Assembly (NCBI RefSeq): GCF_014284175.1
Contig: NZ_JACOGA010000001.1
Coordinates: 248,001 to 312,000, forward strand
Length of the DNA stretch: 64,000 bases
Origin: Affinundibacterium flavidum
GTDB lineage: Bacteria; Pseudomonadota; Gammaproteobacteria; Burkholderiales; Burkholderiaceae_D
Direction of reading: 5' to 3'
The first letter of the stretch is position 1. Every line of letters starts with the position of its first letter. Position numbers and translations under genes: made by a program. Shown one piece after another: positions 47,938 to 58,990 of this stretch. The notes beneath the pieces were generated by a model. The model worked only from the letters and a program-made list of their open reading frames with translations, did no database searches and was not told the DNA's origin.

Positions 47938-48813
47938 TTAGTTTTTGATGCCATCTAATATTCCTCTGACCATCATCAGCATTTGTTTCCAACGATTTTT
48001 CTCTAAAAGTAGTGCGAGGAAAAAACGAATGAATAATCCTTTTTTTAAGCGATTAGCCCAAATCTTAGAGACATATGGTTTTCTACAAAAAATTAAGGTA
48101 TTGCGGAAATTGTAATATTTCCTAGTAGGTGAGGTCTTGAAATAGTGCAGCGAGAATATGCGTCGAGGAGGCGCTTCCGACATTGCATGTCCCATCTCTA
48201 CTTTTGTTGAACCAAATAAAAGGTAATTTTTTTGACGCACTCTAAAGCACCAATCGTTGTCCGTTAGGTCGATGAATAAACTTTCGTCATAGCTTAGATC
48301 GTCCAGCCAAACATCGATAGGCACTAACATTCCCGACGTAATTAATACGTCACTCTGGATGAGTGGTGCTTGAGATTCTGCAGGCTGAATGGTCGAAATA
48401 CGACCCTGTTCCTCTTTAAAAAAAGGAAAATAAATTTTTGAGATTTCTCTACGGTCGAAGAAGCGAGGGCCAATCGCGCCAACGCGAACCCCTCGCTGAC
48501 TTAGTTCTTCAGCTTGTTCTACTAAAATTTTAATTAAATCGTCCGGAGGCTGGCTATCCTGATCGAATGTGGCGACATACTTCGCTCCTCGTTTCAGTGC
48601 GGCTTCGAAGCCTCGATTTAAGGCATAACCTAAGCCAAAATTTTCCCCCAACCGTAGGTGTTCACAATTGGCTAGCTTGTTTAATTCTATGTCAGAGCAG
48701 CCGCCATTATCGACTAAGAATACACTATCAACTTGTTGACTCAAATTGCATAGCAGTGATTCAAGGATCTGTTTGTCCGGAAAGTATCCAACGACGATTG
48801 CTGAAATATGCAT
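47938..48813 (-). CDS. Family 2 glycosyltransferase (rhamnosyltransferase-like)
   Basis: This 291-residue protein has the GT2 pattern of rhamnosyltransferases: SAIVVGYFPDKQILESLL, then VFLVDNGGC, RLGENFGLGYALNRGF and the donor motif YVATFDQDSQPPDD. The later VRVGAIGPRFFDRR and LTDNDWCFRVRQ are also typical. It probably transfers L-rhamnose from the dTDP-rhamnose made by the nearby rml genes. It lies 19 bases behind the flippase gene. Confidence 0.87.
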   Translation of the reverse strand: MHISAIVVGYFPDKQILESLLCNLSQQVDSVFLVDNGGCSDIELNKLANCEHLRLGENFGLGYALNRGFEAALKRGAKYVATFDQDSQPPDDLIKILVEQAEELSQRGVRVGAIGPRFFDRREISKIYFPFFKEEQGRISTIQPAESQAPLIQSDVLITSGMLVPIDVWLDDLSYDESLFIDLTDNDWCFRVRQKNYLLFGSTKVEMGHAMSEAPPRRIFSLHYFKTSPTRKYYNFRNTLIFCRKPYVSKIWANRLKKGLFIRFFLALLLEKNRWKQMLMMVRGILDGIKN

Positions 48814-48832
48814 ATAAGTCTGTTAGTTGAAA

Positions 48833-50149
48833 TTAGTTCGCAAAACCTATATTTGCAGTCGCTAAGGCACGCTTTCCTGCGAAATGCAAAAGTATCCAGT
48901 CCAAATAAACTCGAATTACCCACGCAATTGCAGCACCATATAATCCAAAATGTATGGTGAGAAAATACATGATCGCGAGGTAAATAAATAATTCTGCGAT
49001 ATGGAATTGTGCTGTCACTTTAGTTTTGCCCAAGGAATGTAATAAGGTATATGGTACAAGTGCAATTCCATTGATAAATGTTCCGAGTATTAAAATAAAG
49101 GCAATGATGCTGGCGTTTGCTGCAAATGCCGGAGAAATCCAAATGGACAGAATTGGGACTACTAGAATCGCTGCCAAAACACATAGGCAGCCCATTATTT
49201 TTGCCATCCTTAGATAATTAATTTGATAGGTTTCGTATAGCTTATTTTTTGTCTTGGTATTTGTAAGTATAGGTAATAATGCACCGCAGATGGCCGTCGG
49301 TACCATCAATACGCGCATCAAACCTTCTTGCGGAATTGCGTAAGTACTAAGTTGATCGGCACCGACCATCGCGCTGATGAAGAAACGATCACCAAATACC
49401 ATCAATGGACTAATAATTCCCGTAACGGTAACCCAGAAGCCAAAAGAGAATAGCCGTCGAAAATTTTGAGCAATCGTTGATGTCTTGTTGTCGCTTTTTT
49501 CATATTGGGCGATTCCGAAATAAAAGCGTAGTTGAACAAAGCATGTGATAGTGATGAGCACTCGCATAAGCACTAAATAGAATGCAATTCTCGATAGACT
49601 AGGTCCATGGAAATGTATGGATACCGCGGGAATTGCGAACATCCCAAATCCGAGCAGAGACTTGTAGAGATTTGATTCCTTAAATTGACCCAAACCTTCC
49701 ATTGCACCGCGCAAACCACTAGTAATTGTTGCTGGAATAATACCGATAGCGGTAATTTGCAGAGCAGTCCTGGTGCTGTCCTGCCAATTTGGGCTAATTT
49801 TTAGCCAACTTTCTGCAAGTGGCGCGGACAACGTAAATATGACGACAAAGCCTAGCAGACCCGTTATCAAGGTCAATAATAAGCCCGCTGTCAAGATTGG
49901 TCCGACAGGTGTACTGAAATTTTTGTTGTCTTTGCCTTCAGGAAGTATTTTGCTAATTTCATAAGTTAGTGCTCGACCTGTACCGAAATCGAAGAGGCTG
50001 AAATAGCCGATCAAAGCCCAAATCAAGGTTAAGACACCGAAGCCTTCAGTACCTAATTGCTTCAATGTGTAAGGAATACAGACTGCCGCCGCGAGCAAGG
50101 GTGAACCGCTGCCAACTAAATTCCAGATGGTGTTTTTTTTAAGTGACAT
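48833..50149 (-). CDS. Wzx-type oligosaccharide flippase
   Basis: This 438-residue polytopic membrane protein has about 12-14 helices of the polysaccharide biosynthesis (MOP/MATE-like) family. The start KKNTIWNLVGSGSPLLAAAVC and the glycine/proline-rich helix ends are typical. It would flip the undecaprenyl-linked repeat unit to the periplasm. Wzx normally acts with a Wzy polymerase, but no intact Wzy is visible in the cluster. It begins 1 base after the rmlD stop and is in the rml operon. Confidence 0.88.
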   Translation of the reverse strand: MSLKKNTIWNLVGSGSPLLAAAVCIPYTLKQLGTEGFGVLTLIWALIGYFSLFDFGTGRALTYEISKILPEGKDNKNFSTPVGPILTAGLLLTLITGLLGFVVIFTLSAPLAESWLKISPNWQDSTRTALQITAIGIIPATITSGLRGAMEGLGQFKESNLYKSLLGFGMFAIPAVSIHFHGPSLSRIAFYLVLMRVLITITCFVQLRFYFGIAQYEKSDNKTSTIAQNFRRLFSFGFWVTVTGIISPLMVFGDRFFISAMVGADQLSTYAIPQEGLMRVLMVPTAICGALLPILTNTKTKNKLYETYQINYLRMAKIMGCLCVLAAILVVPILSIWISPAFAANASIIAFILILGTFINGIALVPYTLLHSLGKTKVTAQFHIAELFIYLAIMYFLTIHFGLYGAAIAWVIRVYLDWILLHFAGKRALATANIGFAN

Positions 50150-50150
50150 A

Positions 50151-51104
50151 TTAGTTGGCTGGGTCTTGCAATTTTACTGACGCCATACCTTGCAGGCAGC
50201 TCAGCAATACCTGACCCCAACTTGGTAATTGAATGCCAAATTTTTGATTGAATTTGCTTTTGTCGAGGCAGGAATTTTTAGGTCGTTGTGCAGGCGTTGG
50301 GTAGGCTGAGCTTGGAATGCCTTGTATCTTAGGAAGCGGAGCACTTAACAAGTCTAGTTGCTCTGCGTGTTCAACGATGCGCTGGCTGAACTCGCACCAA
50401 TTGGTCGTTCCTGTTGGCGTTAGGTGATAAATACCTTGATGTTGTTGCCACCAAGTCTCCTTTGCAACTGCATGTGCTTCTGTAGACTGCAATTGCAGAA
50501 CAACTTGTTTGACTGCGTCACTTAAAAACAAAGTAGAACTAGGTGTGCCCCATTGGTCATTAACGATGTTGAGTTCAGTTTTTTCTTTTGCCAAGCGTAA
50601 AATTGTTAACAGAAAATTCTTGCCGAAATCTGAATACACCCAGCTGGTGCGAAAAATTAAATGCGCGCATCCACTATTCACAATCGCTTGTTCGCCTGCT
50701 AATTTACTCGCACCATAGACATTCAGTGGCGCGCAAGCATCTTCCTCTGTGTAAGCCACGCGTTCACCATTGGCATCTGACTTGCTACCATCAAACACAT
50801 AGTCGGTCGAAAAATGGATCAAGCCTATACCTAATTTTTTCGCTTCCTGAGCAAGGATAGTTGGCGCTTCAGCATTGACGAGAAAGGCGAGTTCACTTTC
50901 TTTTTCTGCCAGATCAACCGCGGTGTACGCTGCGGGGTTGATGATTAAATCTGGTTTGCACAGCTGAACGTAGTGTGCGATCGAATCAACATCTGACAAA
51001 TCTAATTCAGCACGTTGTGGCGTAAGCACTTCACCTAAATCTTGCAATGCTTTAGCTAAACTGCGACCAAGCTGACCACTAGTACCCGTTAACAAAATTC
51101 TCAT
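50151..51104 (-). CDS. rmlD: dTDP-4-dehydrorhamnose reductase
   Basis: This 317-residue short-chain reductase makes dTDP-L-rhamnose in the last step of the pathway. The N-terminus MRILLTGTSGQLGRSLAKAL, the stretch PDLIINPAAYTAVDLAEKE, the FSTDYVFDG motif and the catalytic VYGASKLAGEQ are all present, as is the RTSWVYSDFGKNF stretch. It overlaps rmlC by 4 bases. Confidence 0.93.
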   Translation of the reverse strand: MRILLTGTSGQLGRSLAKALQDLGEVLTPQRAELDLSDVDSIAHYVQLCKPDLIINPAAYTAVDLAEKESELAFLVNAEAPTILAQEAKKLGIGLIHFSTDYVFDGSKSDANGERVAYTEEDACAPLNVYGASKLAGEQAIVNSGCAHLIFRTSWVYSDFGKNFLLTILRLAKEKTELNIVNDQWGTPSSTLFLSDAVKQVVLQLQSTEAHAVAKETWWQQHQGIYHLTPTGTTNWCEFSQRIVEHAEQLDLLSAPLPKIQGIPSSAYPTPAQRPKNSCLDKSKFNQKFGIQLPSWGQVLLSCLQGMASVKLQDPAN

Positions 51105-51658
51105 GCGAAAACCTCAGCGTCGGCCAATATTTTCCCTAGCTGATCTTTGCCGGATAAAGAAGGTGCTCCATTGAGGATGCCATCAAGCGGCCAGTTGATC
51201 GCCAGTGCGGGGTCATTCCAAAGCAGGCAACGTTCATATTCTGGCGCCCAGTAATCGGTCGTTTTGTAAAGAAATTCTGCATACTCGCTGGTGACTATAA
51301 AGCCGTGCGCGAAGCCTGGCGGTATCCACATCTGGCGTGAGTTACTAGCGGATAAAACCGCCGATGTCCATTTGCCAAAATTCGGTGAGCTACGGCGTAC
51401 ATCGACAGCGACATCAAATACTTCCCCAGCAATCACACGCACTAGTTTTCCTTGTGCTTGTTGAATTTGATAGTGCAATCCACGCAAAACGCCTTTGGCC
51501 GAACGGGAATGATTATCTTGTACAAATTCAGTGTTTACGCCAGTACAAGCCGCAAAAGTTTTTGCATTAAAACTTTCGTAAAAAAAGCCGCGCTCGTCGC
51601 CAAATACTTTGGGCTCTAAAATTAAGACTTCGGGTAAATCAGTTTGAATAATATTCAT
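51101..51658 (-). CDS. rmlC: dTDP-4-dehydrorhamnose 3,5-epimerase
   Basis: This 185-residue cupin has the family stretches VFGDERGFFYESFN, QDNHSRSAKGVLRGLHYQ (with the catalytic histidine near residue 62) and VAVDVRRSSPNFGKW, then WIPPGFAHGFIV. It epimerises C3 and C5 of the 4-keto sugar. It lies between rmlA and rmlD in the operon. Confidence 0.94.
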   Translation of the reverse strand: MNIIQTDLPEVLILEPKVFGDERGFFYESFNAKTFAACTGVNTEFVQDNHSRSAKGVLRGLHYQIQQAQGKLVRVIAGEVFDVAVDVRRSSPNFGKWTSAVLSASNSRQMWIPPGFAHGFIVTSEYAEFLYKTTDYWAPEYERCLLWNDPALAINWPLDGILNGAPSLSGKDQLGKILADAEVFA

Positions 51659-51678
51659 GGCAGGTGTTTAGCGGATCT

Positions 51679-52569
51679 TTAAAAACTTTTGTGATTCAAT
51701 AAGCGCAACAAGTATTGGCCGTATTCATTTTTTTTCAACGGCTGCGCTAAGTTTTCTAATTGGGTTGGGCTGATGTAACCCTTGCGGAAGGCGATTTCTT
51801 CAGGGCAGGCGACTTTTAAGCCCTGACGTTTTTCTATCGTAGCGATAAATTGCCCCGCTTCTAATAATGAATCGTGCGTGCCCGTATCTAGCCACGCCAT
51901 GCCGCGCCCCATCAATTCAACTTTGAGTTGCCCTTGCTGTAGATAGACATTATTGACGTCGGTGATTTCCAATTCGCCACGCGCTGATGGTTTGATATTG
52001 GCCGCGATTTCGCAAATCTGTTGATCGTAAAAATACAGACCAGTCACCGCGTAATTAGATTTGGGTTTGAGGGGTTTTTCTTCTATGCTCAGCGCATTAC
52101 GATTATCGTCAAAATCCACTACACCGTAGCGTTCAGGATCATTTACGTGGTAAGCAAAAACGGTCGCACCATCGTGATTGTTGTCTGCACTACGCAGCAT
52201 CGCTTCAAACTCATGACCATAGTAAATGTTGTCACCTAAAATCAGTGCAGACGGTGAGTTACCAACAAATTCTTTACCAATAATGAAAGCTTGCGCCAAG
52301 CCATCTGGTGAAGGTTGCACCGCGTAGCTAAGATTGATACCCCATTGTGAACCGTCACCAAGTAATTCTTGAAAGCGTGGCGTATCTTGAGGTGTTGAGA
52401 TGATGAGGATATCGCGTATACCAGCTAGCATCAGCGATGTCAGCGGATAGTAAATCATCGGCTTATCGTAAATAGGCAATAACTGCTTAGATACGGATTT
52501 TGTTACCGGATACAGGCGAGTGCCAGAGCCGCCTGCCAGAATAATGCCTCTACGTTGTGCTTGTGCCAT
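51679..52569 (-). CDS. rmlA: Glucose-1-phosphate thymidylyltransferase
   Basis: This 296-residue nucleotidyltransferase makes dTDP-glucose. The signature [16 protein letters not shown], the stretch [16 protein letters not shown], the metal site [13 protein letters not shown] and [17 protein letters not shown] are all visible. It is the first committed step of the dTDP-L-rhamnose pathway and lies second in the rml operon, 30 bases behind rmlB. Confidence 0.95.
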   Translation of the reverse strand: MAQAQRRGIILAGGSGTRLYPVTKSVSKQLLPIYDKPMIYYPLTSLMLAGIRDILIISTPQDTPRFQELLGDGSQWGINLSYAVQPSPDGLAQAFIIGKEFVGNSPSALILGDNIYYGHEFEAMLRSADNNHDGATVFAYHVNDPERYGVVDFDDNRNALSIEEKPLKPKSNYAVTGLYFYDQQICEIAANIKPSARGELEITDVNNVYLQQGQLKVELMGRGMAWLDTGTHDSLLEAGQFIATIEKRQGLKVACPEEIAFRKGYISPTQLENLAQPLKKNEYGQYLLRLLNHKSF

Positions 52570-52599
52570 TGTCGTCTCGTATTCTCGTTTTTGTTCTGA

Positions 52600-53661
52600 T
52601 TAGTTTTTTTCTTGGTATTGCAAATTCACCCAGTTTTTATATTCCCCAGACAAAACTTGCGCAGTCCACGCGTCGTTTGCCAGGTACCAACTTACGGTCT
52701 TACGCAAGCCAGTTTCAAAAGACTCGGCTGGTTTCCAACCTAACTCTCGTTCAATCTTTCGGGCGTCAATTGCATAGCGCTTATCATGTCCCGGTCTGTC
52801 TTTCACATGACGGATCTGGTCGCGATAGCTGCCAGTTGGTTTAGCTTGTAATTCATTGAGCAGATCGCAAATGCTGTGGACGACATTGAGATTGGTTTTC
52901 TCATTCCAACCACCGATGTTATAGGTTTCACCTGGGCGACCAGCTTCTAAGACGCGACGTATCGCGGCACAGTGATCGCTGACATAAAGCCAGTCACGTA
53001 CCTGACTACCATCGCCATAAATAGGCAAATCTTTACCAGCGCGTGCATTGGTGATGACTAAGGGAATAAGTTTTTCAGGGAAGTGCAGAGGGCCATAATT
53101 ATTCGAACAATTTGTGGTCAGTGTCGGCAGGCCGTAGGTGTGATGATAGGCACGTACCAAATGATCAGATGCCGCTTTCGATGCAGAGTAAGGGCTATTG
53201 GGAGCGTAAGCGGTCGTTTCTGTAAACGGCGGGTCATTTGCTTCCAGACTTCCATAGACTTCATCTGTCGACACGTGCAAAAAGCGGAAAGCCGCTTTTT
53301 TATCGTCTTCGAGATTCTGCCAATATGCGCGCACCGCTTCTAGTAAGCTGAAAGTACCGTTCACATTGGTCTCGATAAATGCCGCCGGGCCGTGAATAGA
53401 GCGATCTACATGGCTTTCTGCTGCAAAATGCACAATGGCTCTGGGCTGATGTGTTTGTAAAAGCTGCTTTAGGATGTCGCCATCATTGATGTCTGCTTGG
53501 ACAAAAATGTGTCGTGCGTCTTCTCTCAGACTAGTCAGATTATTGAGATTGCCTGCATAGGTCAATTTGTCGAAATTAATGACAGGTTCTTGACTTTGTG
53601 CTAACCAATCTAAAACAAAATTTGCGCCTATAAAGCCTGCGCCACCAGTGACTAAAATCAT
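52600..53661 (-). CDS. rmlB: dTDP-glucose 4,6-dehydratase
   Basis: This 353-residue enzyme is the first gene of the rmlBACD operon. It has the NAD-binding [19 protein letters not shown], the [13 protein letters not shown] motif, the catalytic region [12 protein letters not shown] and [20 protein letters not shown], and the [19 protein letters not shown] stretch. It converts dTDP-glucose to the 4-keto-6-deoxy sugar. The divergent region to grpE (53662-53995, about 330 bases) must hold its promoter; I see no ops/JUMPstart sequence there. Confidence 0.95.
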   Translation of the reverse strand: MILVTGGAGFIGANFVLDWLAQSQEPVINFDKLTYAGNLNNLTSLREDARHIFVQADINDGDILKQLLQTHQPRAIVHFAAESHVDRSIHGPAAFIETNVNGTFSLLEAVRAYWQNLEDDKKAAFRFLHVSTDEVYGSLEANDPPFTETTAYAPNSPYSASKAASDHLVRAYHHTYGLPTLTTNCSNNYGPLHFPEKLIPLVITNARAGKDLPIYGDGSQVRDWLYVSDHCAAIRRVLEAGRPGETYNIGGWNEKTNLNVVHSICDLLNELQAKPTGSYRDQIRHVKDRPGHDKRYAIDARKIERELGWKPAESFETGLRKTVSWYLANDAWTAQVLSGEYKNWVNLQYQEKN

Positions 53662-53932
53662 GCGGAGATCCGATCTTGTTGCGGTTGATATTGATGCTAT
53701 CGATGCTGTCTAGCAAGCTATGAATAGCTATCAACGAAATTTTCAATGAAAACTAGCAATTTTACGCCACTTGCGTCCGATGTCGTCAGTGTTACTACGC
53801 TTTTTTGTCATGTAAGCATTAATTTAACGGCAGAAAAGTGCGTATTTGGATTGAGTTTTGATCGAATTTTAATGGTGATAGGCACCTTCTAGCCTTTTTC
53901 GGGATTGAAGTGAAAAAAATCAGCATTTCACT

Positions 53933-53961
53933 CTTGAATTGTGGAATACCCACCTCATTTA
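53933..53961 (+). promoter_or_regulatory. Sigma-32 (heat-shock) promoter of grpE
   Basis: CTTGAA (53933-53938) is followed after 14 bases by CCTCATTTA (53953-53961), which matches the heat-shock -10 consensus CCCCATnTA at all but one of the defined positions. The grpE start lies 35 bases further. Confidence 0.75.
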
Positions 53962-53995
53962 AGTGGGCAATGGTTGATTTTTATGGAGATTGTTA

Positions 53996-54574
53996 ATGCA
54001 AGAGCAAGATAAACCAGTCGAAAATACTGAAACAATAGCAACTAACCTTGATGCCGAAGCACTGCAAGCAGCAGTTGCTGAAAATCAGGTTGAGCCTGAG
54101 GTCGTCATTGAGCCGGGTGTTGCAGCAGATACTCTGGCGCAGTTAGAAGCGAAAGTGTTGGAATTGCAAGATGCATTCCTGCGCGCGAAAGCGGAAGGTG
54201 AAAACATCCGCCGGCGTGCGCAGGAAGATATTTCAAAGGCGCATAAGTTTGCGATCGAGAGCTTTGCTGAATCTTTAGTGCCAGTCAAAGATAGCTTGGA
54301 AATGGGCTTAAAGATAGAAACCCAAACGGTAGAGGCGATTAAAGAAGGCGTAGAAATGACGCTGAAACAATTGAATTCTGCCTTTGAGAAAAATCGTTTG
54401 TTGGAAATTAATCCACAACAAGGCGAAAAACTCGATCCAAGTAAGCATCAAGCTGTTTCTATGGTGCCGGCAGAACAGGATGCGAACACTATCGTGACTG
54501 TCTTGCAAAAAGGCTACATGATTGCAGATCGTTTGTTGCGTCCAGCTTTGGTCACTGTTGCACAAGCGAAGTAA
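53996..54574 (+). CDS. grpE: Nucleotide exchange factor GrpE
   Basis: This 192-residue protein starts from the ATG at 53996 behind ATGGAGATTG. It stimulates ADP release from DnaK. A disordered acidic N-terminus (residues 1-45) is followed by a long coiled coil including [21 protein letters not shown] and [17 protein letters not shown]. The C-terminal beta domain has the signature [20 protein letters not shown] and [20 protein letters not shown]. It is the first gene of the grpE-dnaK-dnaJ group and has a sigma-32-type promoter. Confidence 0.95.
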   Translation: MQEQDKPVENTETIATNLDAEALQAAVAENQVEPEVVIEPGVAADTLAQLEAKVLELQDAFLRAKAEGENIRRRAQEDISKAHKFAIESFAESLVPVKDSLEMGLKIETQTVEAIKEGVEMTLKQLNSAFEKNRLLEINPQQGEKLDPSKHQAVSMVPAEQDANTIVTVLQKGYMIADRLLRPALVTVAQAK

Positions 54575-54674
54575 AAATACTAAGCGTTTGACAGAAAACT
54601 TAGCAAAACAGTAGATAAAGCAGCAGAAAAACAAGATAAAACGCATAAAAACCTAAAGAAACAGCGAAAAGTGT

Positions 54675-54701
54675 CTTGAAAAACGGGTTTTTTGCCATAC
54701 A
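54675..54701 (+). promoter_or_regulatory. Candidate sigma-32 promoter of dnaK
   Basis: CTTGAA (54675-54680), 12 bases, then TGCCATACA (54693-54701), which keeps the CCAT core of the heat-shock -10. It lies about 110 bases before dnaK. The match is weaker than for grpE. The rest of 54575-54812 has no gene. Confidence 0.5.
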
Positions 54702-54812
54702 TCAGAAACAGACGAGCGCGGTATTGCATTATTTGCTGATCTTTTTCGGAATAATTGCTAAATCAGCGCTCACCAAGTTCAAAAATATAATTTTTAAAGA
54801 TAGGGAAATATC

Positions 54813-56750
54813 ATGGGAAAAATGATCGGTATTGATTTGGGTACAACCAACTCTTGCGTTGCAGTCATGGAAAATGGCCAGCCAAAAGTAATCGAGAACG
54901 TCGAAGGCGCACGTACTACGCCATCGATCATTGCTTACCAAGAGGATGGCGAGATTCTGGTTGGTGCTTCTGCTAAGCGTCAGGCTGTAACCAATCCAAA
55001 AAACACTTTATACGCAGTCAAGCGTTTGATCGGCCGTAAGTTTGACGAAAAAGAAGTGCAAAAAGACATCGGCTTGATGCCATACAGCATTTCTAAAGCA
55101 GACAACGGCGATGCATGGGTGTCCGTGCGTGACAAAAAACTCGCGCCACCACAAATTTCCGCTGAAGTTTTGCGCAAAATGAAAAAAACGGCTGAGGATT
55201 ACCTCGGTGAAGAAGTAACAGAGGCGGTTATTACTGTTCCTGCTTATTTCAACGATGCACAACGTCAAGCGACTAAAGATGCTGGTCGTATCGCTGGCTT
55301 GGACGTCAAACGTATCATCAACGAACCAACCGCAGCGGCTTTGGCTTTCGGTTTAGATAAAAAAGAAAAAGGCGATCGCAAGATTGCCGTCTACGATTTG
55401 GGTGGCGGTACTTTCGACGTATCTATCATTGAAATCGCTGACGTTGATGGCGAAATGCAATTTGAAGTATTGTCCACAAACGGCGATACATTCTTAGGTG
55501 GTGAAGATTTCGATCAACGCATCATCGATTACATCATCGACGAATTCAAAAAGATCAATGGCTTGGATTTGTCCAAAGATCCTATCGCTTTGCAACGTAT
55601 TAAGGCCTCTGCAGAGCGCGCGAAAATTGAATTGTCTAGCTCACAGCAAACAGAAATCAACGAGCCGTACATCGCTATGGCAAATGGCGCACCAACGCAT
55701 TTGAATTTGAAAATTACACGTGCCAAGTTGGAAGCTTTGGTTGAAGAATTGATCCAGAAGACAATGGAACCATGCCGCATGGCGATCAAAGATGCAGGCG
55801 TAAAAACTTCCGACATCGATGACATTATCTTGGTTGGTGGTATGACTCGTATGCCTAAGGTTCAAGAATTGGTCAAAGAATTCTTCGGCAAAGAACCACG
55901 TAAAGACGTGAACCCTGATGAAGCGGTGGCGGTTGGTGCAGCGATCCAAGGTTCTGTATTGTCTGGCGATCGTAAAGACGTTTTGTTGTTGGACGTAACA
56001 CCTTTGTCTTTGGGTATCGAGACTTTGGGCGGCGTGATGACCAAGATGATTCAAAAGAACACAACGATCCCAACCAAGTTCAGCCAAGTATTCTCAACTG
56101 CGGATGACAATCAACCTGCGGTAACAATCAAAGTCTACCAAGGTGAACGTGAAATCGCAGCGCGTAATAAAGGTTTGGGCGAATTCAATTTGGAAGGTAT
56201 TCCACCAGCATCACGTGGTACGCCACAAATTGAAGTGACTTTCGACATCGACGCGAATGGTATTTTGCATGTAGGTGCAAAAGACAAAGCAACGGGTAAA
56301 GAAAACAAAATCACCATTAAGGCAAACTCTGGTTTGACTGAAGAAGAAATTCAAAAAATGGTGAAAGACGCTGAATTGAATGCGGAAGAAGACAAAAAAG
56401 TCAAAGAATTGGCTGAGTCCCGTAATCAAGGTGACGCCTTAGTTCACTCTACTAAGAAAGCATTGGCAGAGCACGGCGATAAATTAGACGCTGGCGAAAA
56501 AGAGAAAATTGAAGCAGCGATCAAAGAGTTAGAAGATGTTTTGAAATCTGGCGATAAAGCAGAAATCGATACAAAACTCGGCAACTTGTCTACCGCTTCA
56601 CAAAAGTTAGGTGAAAAAGTGTACGCAGACATGCAAGCACAACAAGCCGCTGCTGGCGGTGCCGCAGGTGCAGCACCAGGTGCCGATGCAAAACCACAAG
56701 ATGATGACGTGGTAGATGCTGACTTTAAAGAAGTCAAAGACGGTAAGTAA
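54813..56750 (+). CDS. dnaK: Chaperone protein DnaK (Hsp70)
   Basis: This 645-residue Hsp70 has the ATPase domain (residues 1-385) with [15 protein letters not shown], the [15 protein letters not shown] and [14 protein letters not shown] signatures, then the linker [18 protein letters not shown]. The substrate-binding domain and lid follow. The C-terminus has an Ala/Gly-rich stretch and ends [16 protein letters not shown]. It binds unfolded proteins with DnaJ and GrpE. The start follows TAGGGAAATATC. Confidence 0.98.
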   Translation: MGKMIGIDLGTTNSCVAVMENGQPKVIENVEGARTTPSIIAYQEDGEILVGASAKRQAVTNPKNTLYAVKRLIGRKFDEKEVQKDIGLMPYSISKADNGDAWVSVRDKKLAPPQISAEVLRKMKKTAEDYLGEEVTEAVITVPAYFNDAQRQATKDAGRIAGLDVKRIINEPTAAALAFGLDKKEKGDRKIAVYDLGGGTFDVSIIEIADVDGEMQFEVLSTNGDTFLGGEDFDQRIIDYIIDEFKKINGLDLSKDPIALQRIKASAERAKIELSSSQQTEINEPYIAMANGAPTHLNLKITRAKLEALVEELIQKTMEPCRMAIKDAGVKTSDIDDIILVGGMTRMPKVQELVKEFFGKEPRKDVNPDEAVAVGAAIQGSVLSGDRKDVLLLDVTPLSLGIETLGGVMTKMIQKNTTIPTKFSQVFSTADDNQPAVTIKVYQGEREIAARNKGLGEFNLEGIPPASRGTPQIEVTFDIDANGILHVGAKDKATGKENKITIKANSGLTEEEIQKMVKDAELNAEEDKKVKELAESRNQGDALVHSTKKALAEHGDKLDAGEKEKIEAAIKELEDVLKSGDKAEIDTKLGNLSTASQKLGEKVYADMQAQQAAAGGAAGAAPGADAKPQDDDVVDADFKEVKDGK

Positions 56751-56874
56751 TCAGTTCGAATCGGCGCTTTAATAAGTGCCGGGACGCCGCCGGGTAGTGC
56801 TCGTGTTTTCTGATGCGATGCTCTGCTCGGCGTTTTCGCATAAATTGTATTGATAAAAACAAGGTGTAATCGAG

Positions 56875-57993
56875 ATGGCGAAGCGTGATTTTTACGAAAT
56901 TCTGGGTATTGCGAAAAATGCCTCAGAAGATGAAATCAAAAAAGCTTATCGCAAGATGGCGATGAAATATCATCCGGATCGTAATCCGGATAGCAAGACC
57001 GCGGAAGAAAAATTTAAAGAGGCAAAAGAAGCCTACGAAATGCTTTCGGATGCACAAAAGCGTGAAGCTTATGATCGCTATGGACATGCGGGCGTTGATC
57101 CGAATATGGGCGGCGGTGGCGGCGGTGGAGCTGGTTTTGCTGATGCTTTCGGTGATATTTTTGGTGATATCTTCGGTGGTGGACGTGGTCGTAGTGCCGG
57201 TCCGCAGGTGTATCGCGGTGCAGATTTGCGCTATAACCTTGAGATCACTTTAGAGCAAGCTGCCAACGGTTTTGATACCACAATACGTGTACCTAGCTAT
57301 GATGAGTGCGAAACTTGTCATGGTTCTGGCGCAAAACCAGGGACGTCGCCGGTCACTTGTACCACTTGCGGTGGACATGGTCAGGTGCGTATGCAACAGG
57401 GCTTGTTCAGTATTCAGCAAACCTGTCCTAAGTGTCACGGCACAGGCAAGATGATTCCTGATCCTTGTAATCCATGTAATGGTACAGGGCGTATCAAACG
57501 CAATAAAACTTTGGAAGTGAAGATTCCTGCTGGTATTGATAACGGCATGCGGATTCGCTCCTCAGGCAATGGTGAGCCAGGTATTAATGGCGGTCCACCA
57601 GGCGATTTGTATGTGGAAATTCATATTAAACAGCATGCGGTATTCCAGCGTGAAGGCGATGACTTACATTGCGAAATTCCAATTTCCTTCGTAAAAGCGG
57701 CTTTGGGTGGTGATATCGAGGTGCCGACTTTAAGTGGTAAGGCAACATTTACGATACCAGAAGGTACGCAGTCGGGTAAAACTTTCCGTTTGCGCAGCAA
57801 AGGTGTAAAGGGCGTGCGTTCTGGTTATGCAGGTGATTTATTCTGTCACGTCGTGATAGAAACACCTGTGAAATTGACTGAGAAGCAAAAAGATTTGCTG
57901 CGCAGCTTTGAACAACTGACGACAGAAGGTGGTTCTAAACATAGTCCGCAAAGCAAGTCATGGATGGATAAAGTGAAAAAATTCTTTGAATAA
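56875..57993 (+). CDS. dnaJ: Chaperone protein DnaJ (Hsp40)
   Basis: This 372-residue type I Hsp40 is the co-chaperone of DnaK. It has a J domain with the HPD motif (YHPDRNPDS near residue 33), a glycine-rich region (residues 76-110) and four zinc-binding CxxCxGxG repeats: [24 protein letters not shown] and CNPCNGTG. Two C-terminal beta domains follow. It begins 124 bases behind dnaK; the gap has a short GGCGCTT/AAGTGCC hairpin near 56764. A terminator follows. Confidence 0.97.
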   Translation: MAKRDFYEILGIAKNASEDEIKKAYRKMAMKYHPDRNPDSKTAEEKFKEAKEAYEMLSDAQKREAYDRYGHAGVDPNMGGGGGGGAGFADAFGDIFGDIFGGGRGRSAGPQVYRGADLRYNLEITLEQAANGFDTTIRVPSYDECETCHGSGAKPGTSPVTCTTCGGHGQVRMQQGLFSIQQTCPKCHGTGKMIPDPCNPCNGTGRIKRNKTLEVKIPAGIDNGMRIRSSGNGEPGINGGPPGDLYVEIHIKQHAVFQREGDDLHCEIPISFVKAALGGDIEVPTLSGKATFTIPEGTQSGKTFRLRSKGVKGVRSGYAGDLFCHVVIETPVKLTEKQKDLLRSFEQLTTEGGSKHSPQSKSWMDKVKKFFE

Positions 57994-58010
57994 GGATAAT
58001 TTCAGCAGGT

Positions 58011-58052
58011 AAAAAAAGCGCAGATAATTAATTTTATCAGCGCTTTTTTTTC
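58011..58052 (+). terminator. Rho-independent terminator after dnaJ
   Basis: AAAAAAAGCGC and GCGCTTTTTTTT flank a loop with an inner GATAA/TTATC pairing; the T-run is eight long. Confidence 0.88.
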
Positions 58053-58150
58053 GAGTAGGCAGCCTTAAGACCTTGATTTAGTAGGGCTAAATTCGATGGT
58101 GGACTCTAAAAAAGGTAAAATAGGGTCGTTAAAAATAGTAAAGGAGCAAT

Positions 58151-58819
58151 ATGAGAGAAGTTATACGTGGAAGCGTTACACCGGATCAACTATTTGAAAA
58201 CAATCGCGAGTGGGCTGCGGAGATACTCAGTCGGGATGCCAATTTCTTCAAAAAATTGGCAGAGCAACAAAGCCCTGAATATCTATGGATAGGTTGTGCA
58301 GACAGCCGAGTTCCCGCGAATGAATTGTTAGGCTTATTGCCGGGTGAATTATTCGTACATCGCAATATCGCTAATTTGGTTGTGCATTCGGATCTGAATT
58401 GCCTGTCCGTGCTGCAATTTGCAGTGGATGTTTTGAAGGTAAAACACATTATCGTGTGCGGCCACTATGGTTGTGGTGGTGTGCAAGCGGCCTTGACTGG
58501 TCGCCGTGTTGGTCTTGCAGATAATTGGCTACGCCATGTGCAAGATGTACATCAAAAACACGAAAAATATTTAGGCGAAGTATTGCCAGAGAAAGAGCGC
58601 GTTAATCGCCTATGCGAATTGAACGTGATTGAACAAGTGGTCAATGTCTGTCAGACCACAATTATTCAAGATGCGTGGGAACGTGGTCAATCGGTGGAAG
58701 TGCATGGCTGGGTTTACGGTATTCAAGATGGCTTGTTGAATGAACTTGGCATGTCTATCAATTCGCCACAAAAGTTGGCACCACATTTGGAACGTAGTTT
58801 GGCACGTTATGCTGACTGA
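58151..58819 (+). CDS. can: Beta-class carbonic anhydrase
   Basis: This 222-residue enzyme interconverts CO2 and bicarbonate. The zinc ligands and active-site pair are visible: Cys49, Asp51 and Arg53 in GCADSRVP, His105 and Cys108 in CGHYGCGG. The length and layout match the E. coli Can type. The start follows AAAGGAGCAAT. It has its own terminator. Confidence 0.95.
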   Translation: MREVIRGSVTPDQLFENNREWAAEILSRDANFFKKLAEQQSPEYLWIGCADSRVPANELLGLLPGELFVHRNIANLVVHSDLNCLSVLQFAVDVLKVKHIIVCGHYGCGGVQAALTGRRVGLADNWLRHVQDVHQKHEKYLGEVLPEKERVNRLCELNVIEQVVNVCQTTIIQDAWERGQSVEVHGWVYGIQDGLLNELGMSINSPQKLAPHLERSLARYAD

Positions 58820-58883
58820 GTTTTAAGTGAGTTGCAAGTAAGTTGGTCGATAAGTTGTAGCTTCAAAAGCGAAGCTTTATCAG

Positions 58884-58922
58884 AAAAAGCGAAGCATCCG
58901 AAATAGGGGGCTTCGCTTTTTT
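58884..58922 (+). terminator. Rho-independent terminator after the carbonic anhydrase gene
   Basis: AAAAAGCGAAGC (58884-58895) pairs with GCTTCGCTTTTT (58910-58921). A second copy of the left arm, AAAAGCGAAGC at 58865-58875, could form an alternative stem. Confidence 0.88.
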
Positions 58923-58990
58923 GTTGGCCCTGTGATTGCTGATCCGCTAGCAAAAAATATTTTCAAAATGCAGAGACGAATTATCTGCGA

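Noticed and set aside
53662..53995. ops/JUMPstart element upstream of the rml operon
   Set aside because: I looked for the GGCGGTAG core on the minus strand and did not see it.
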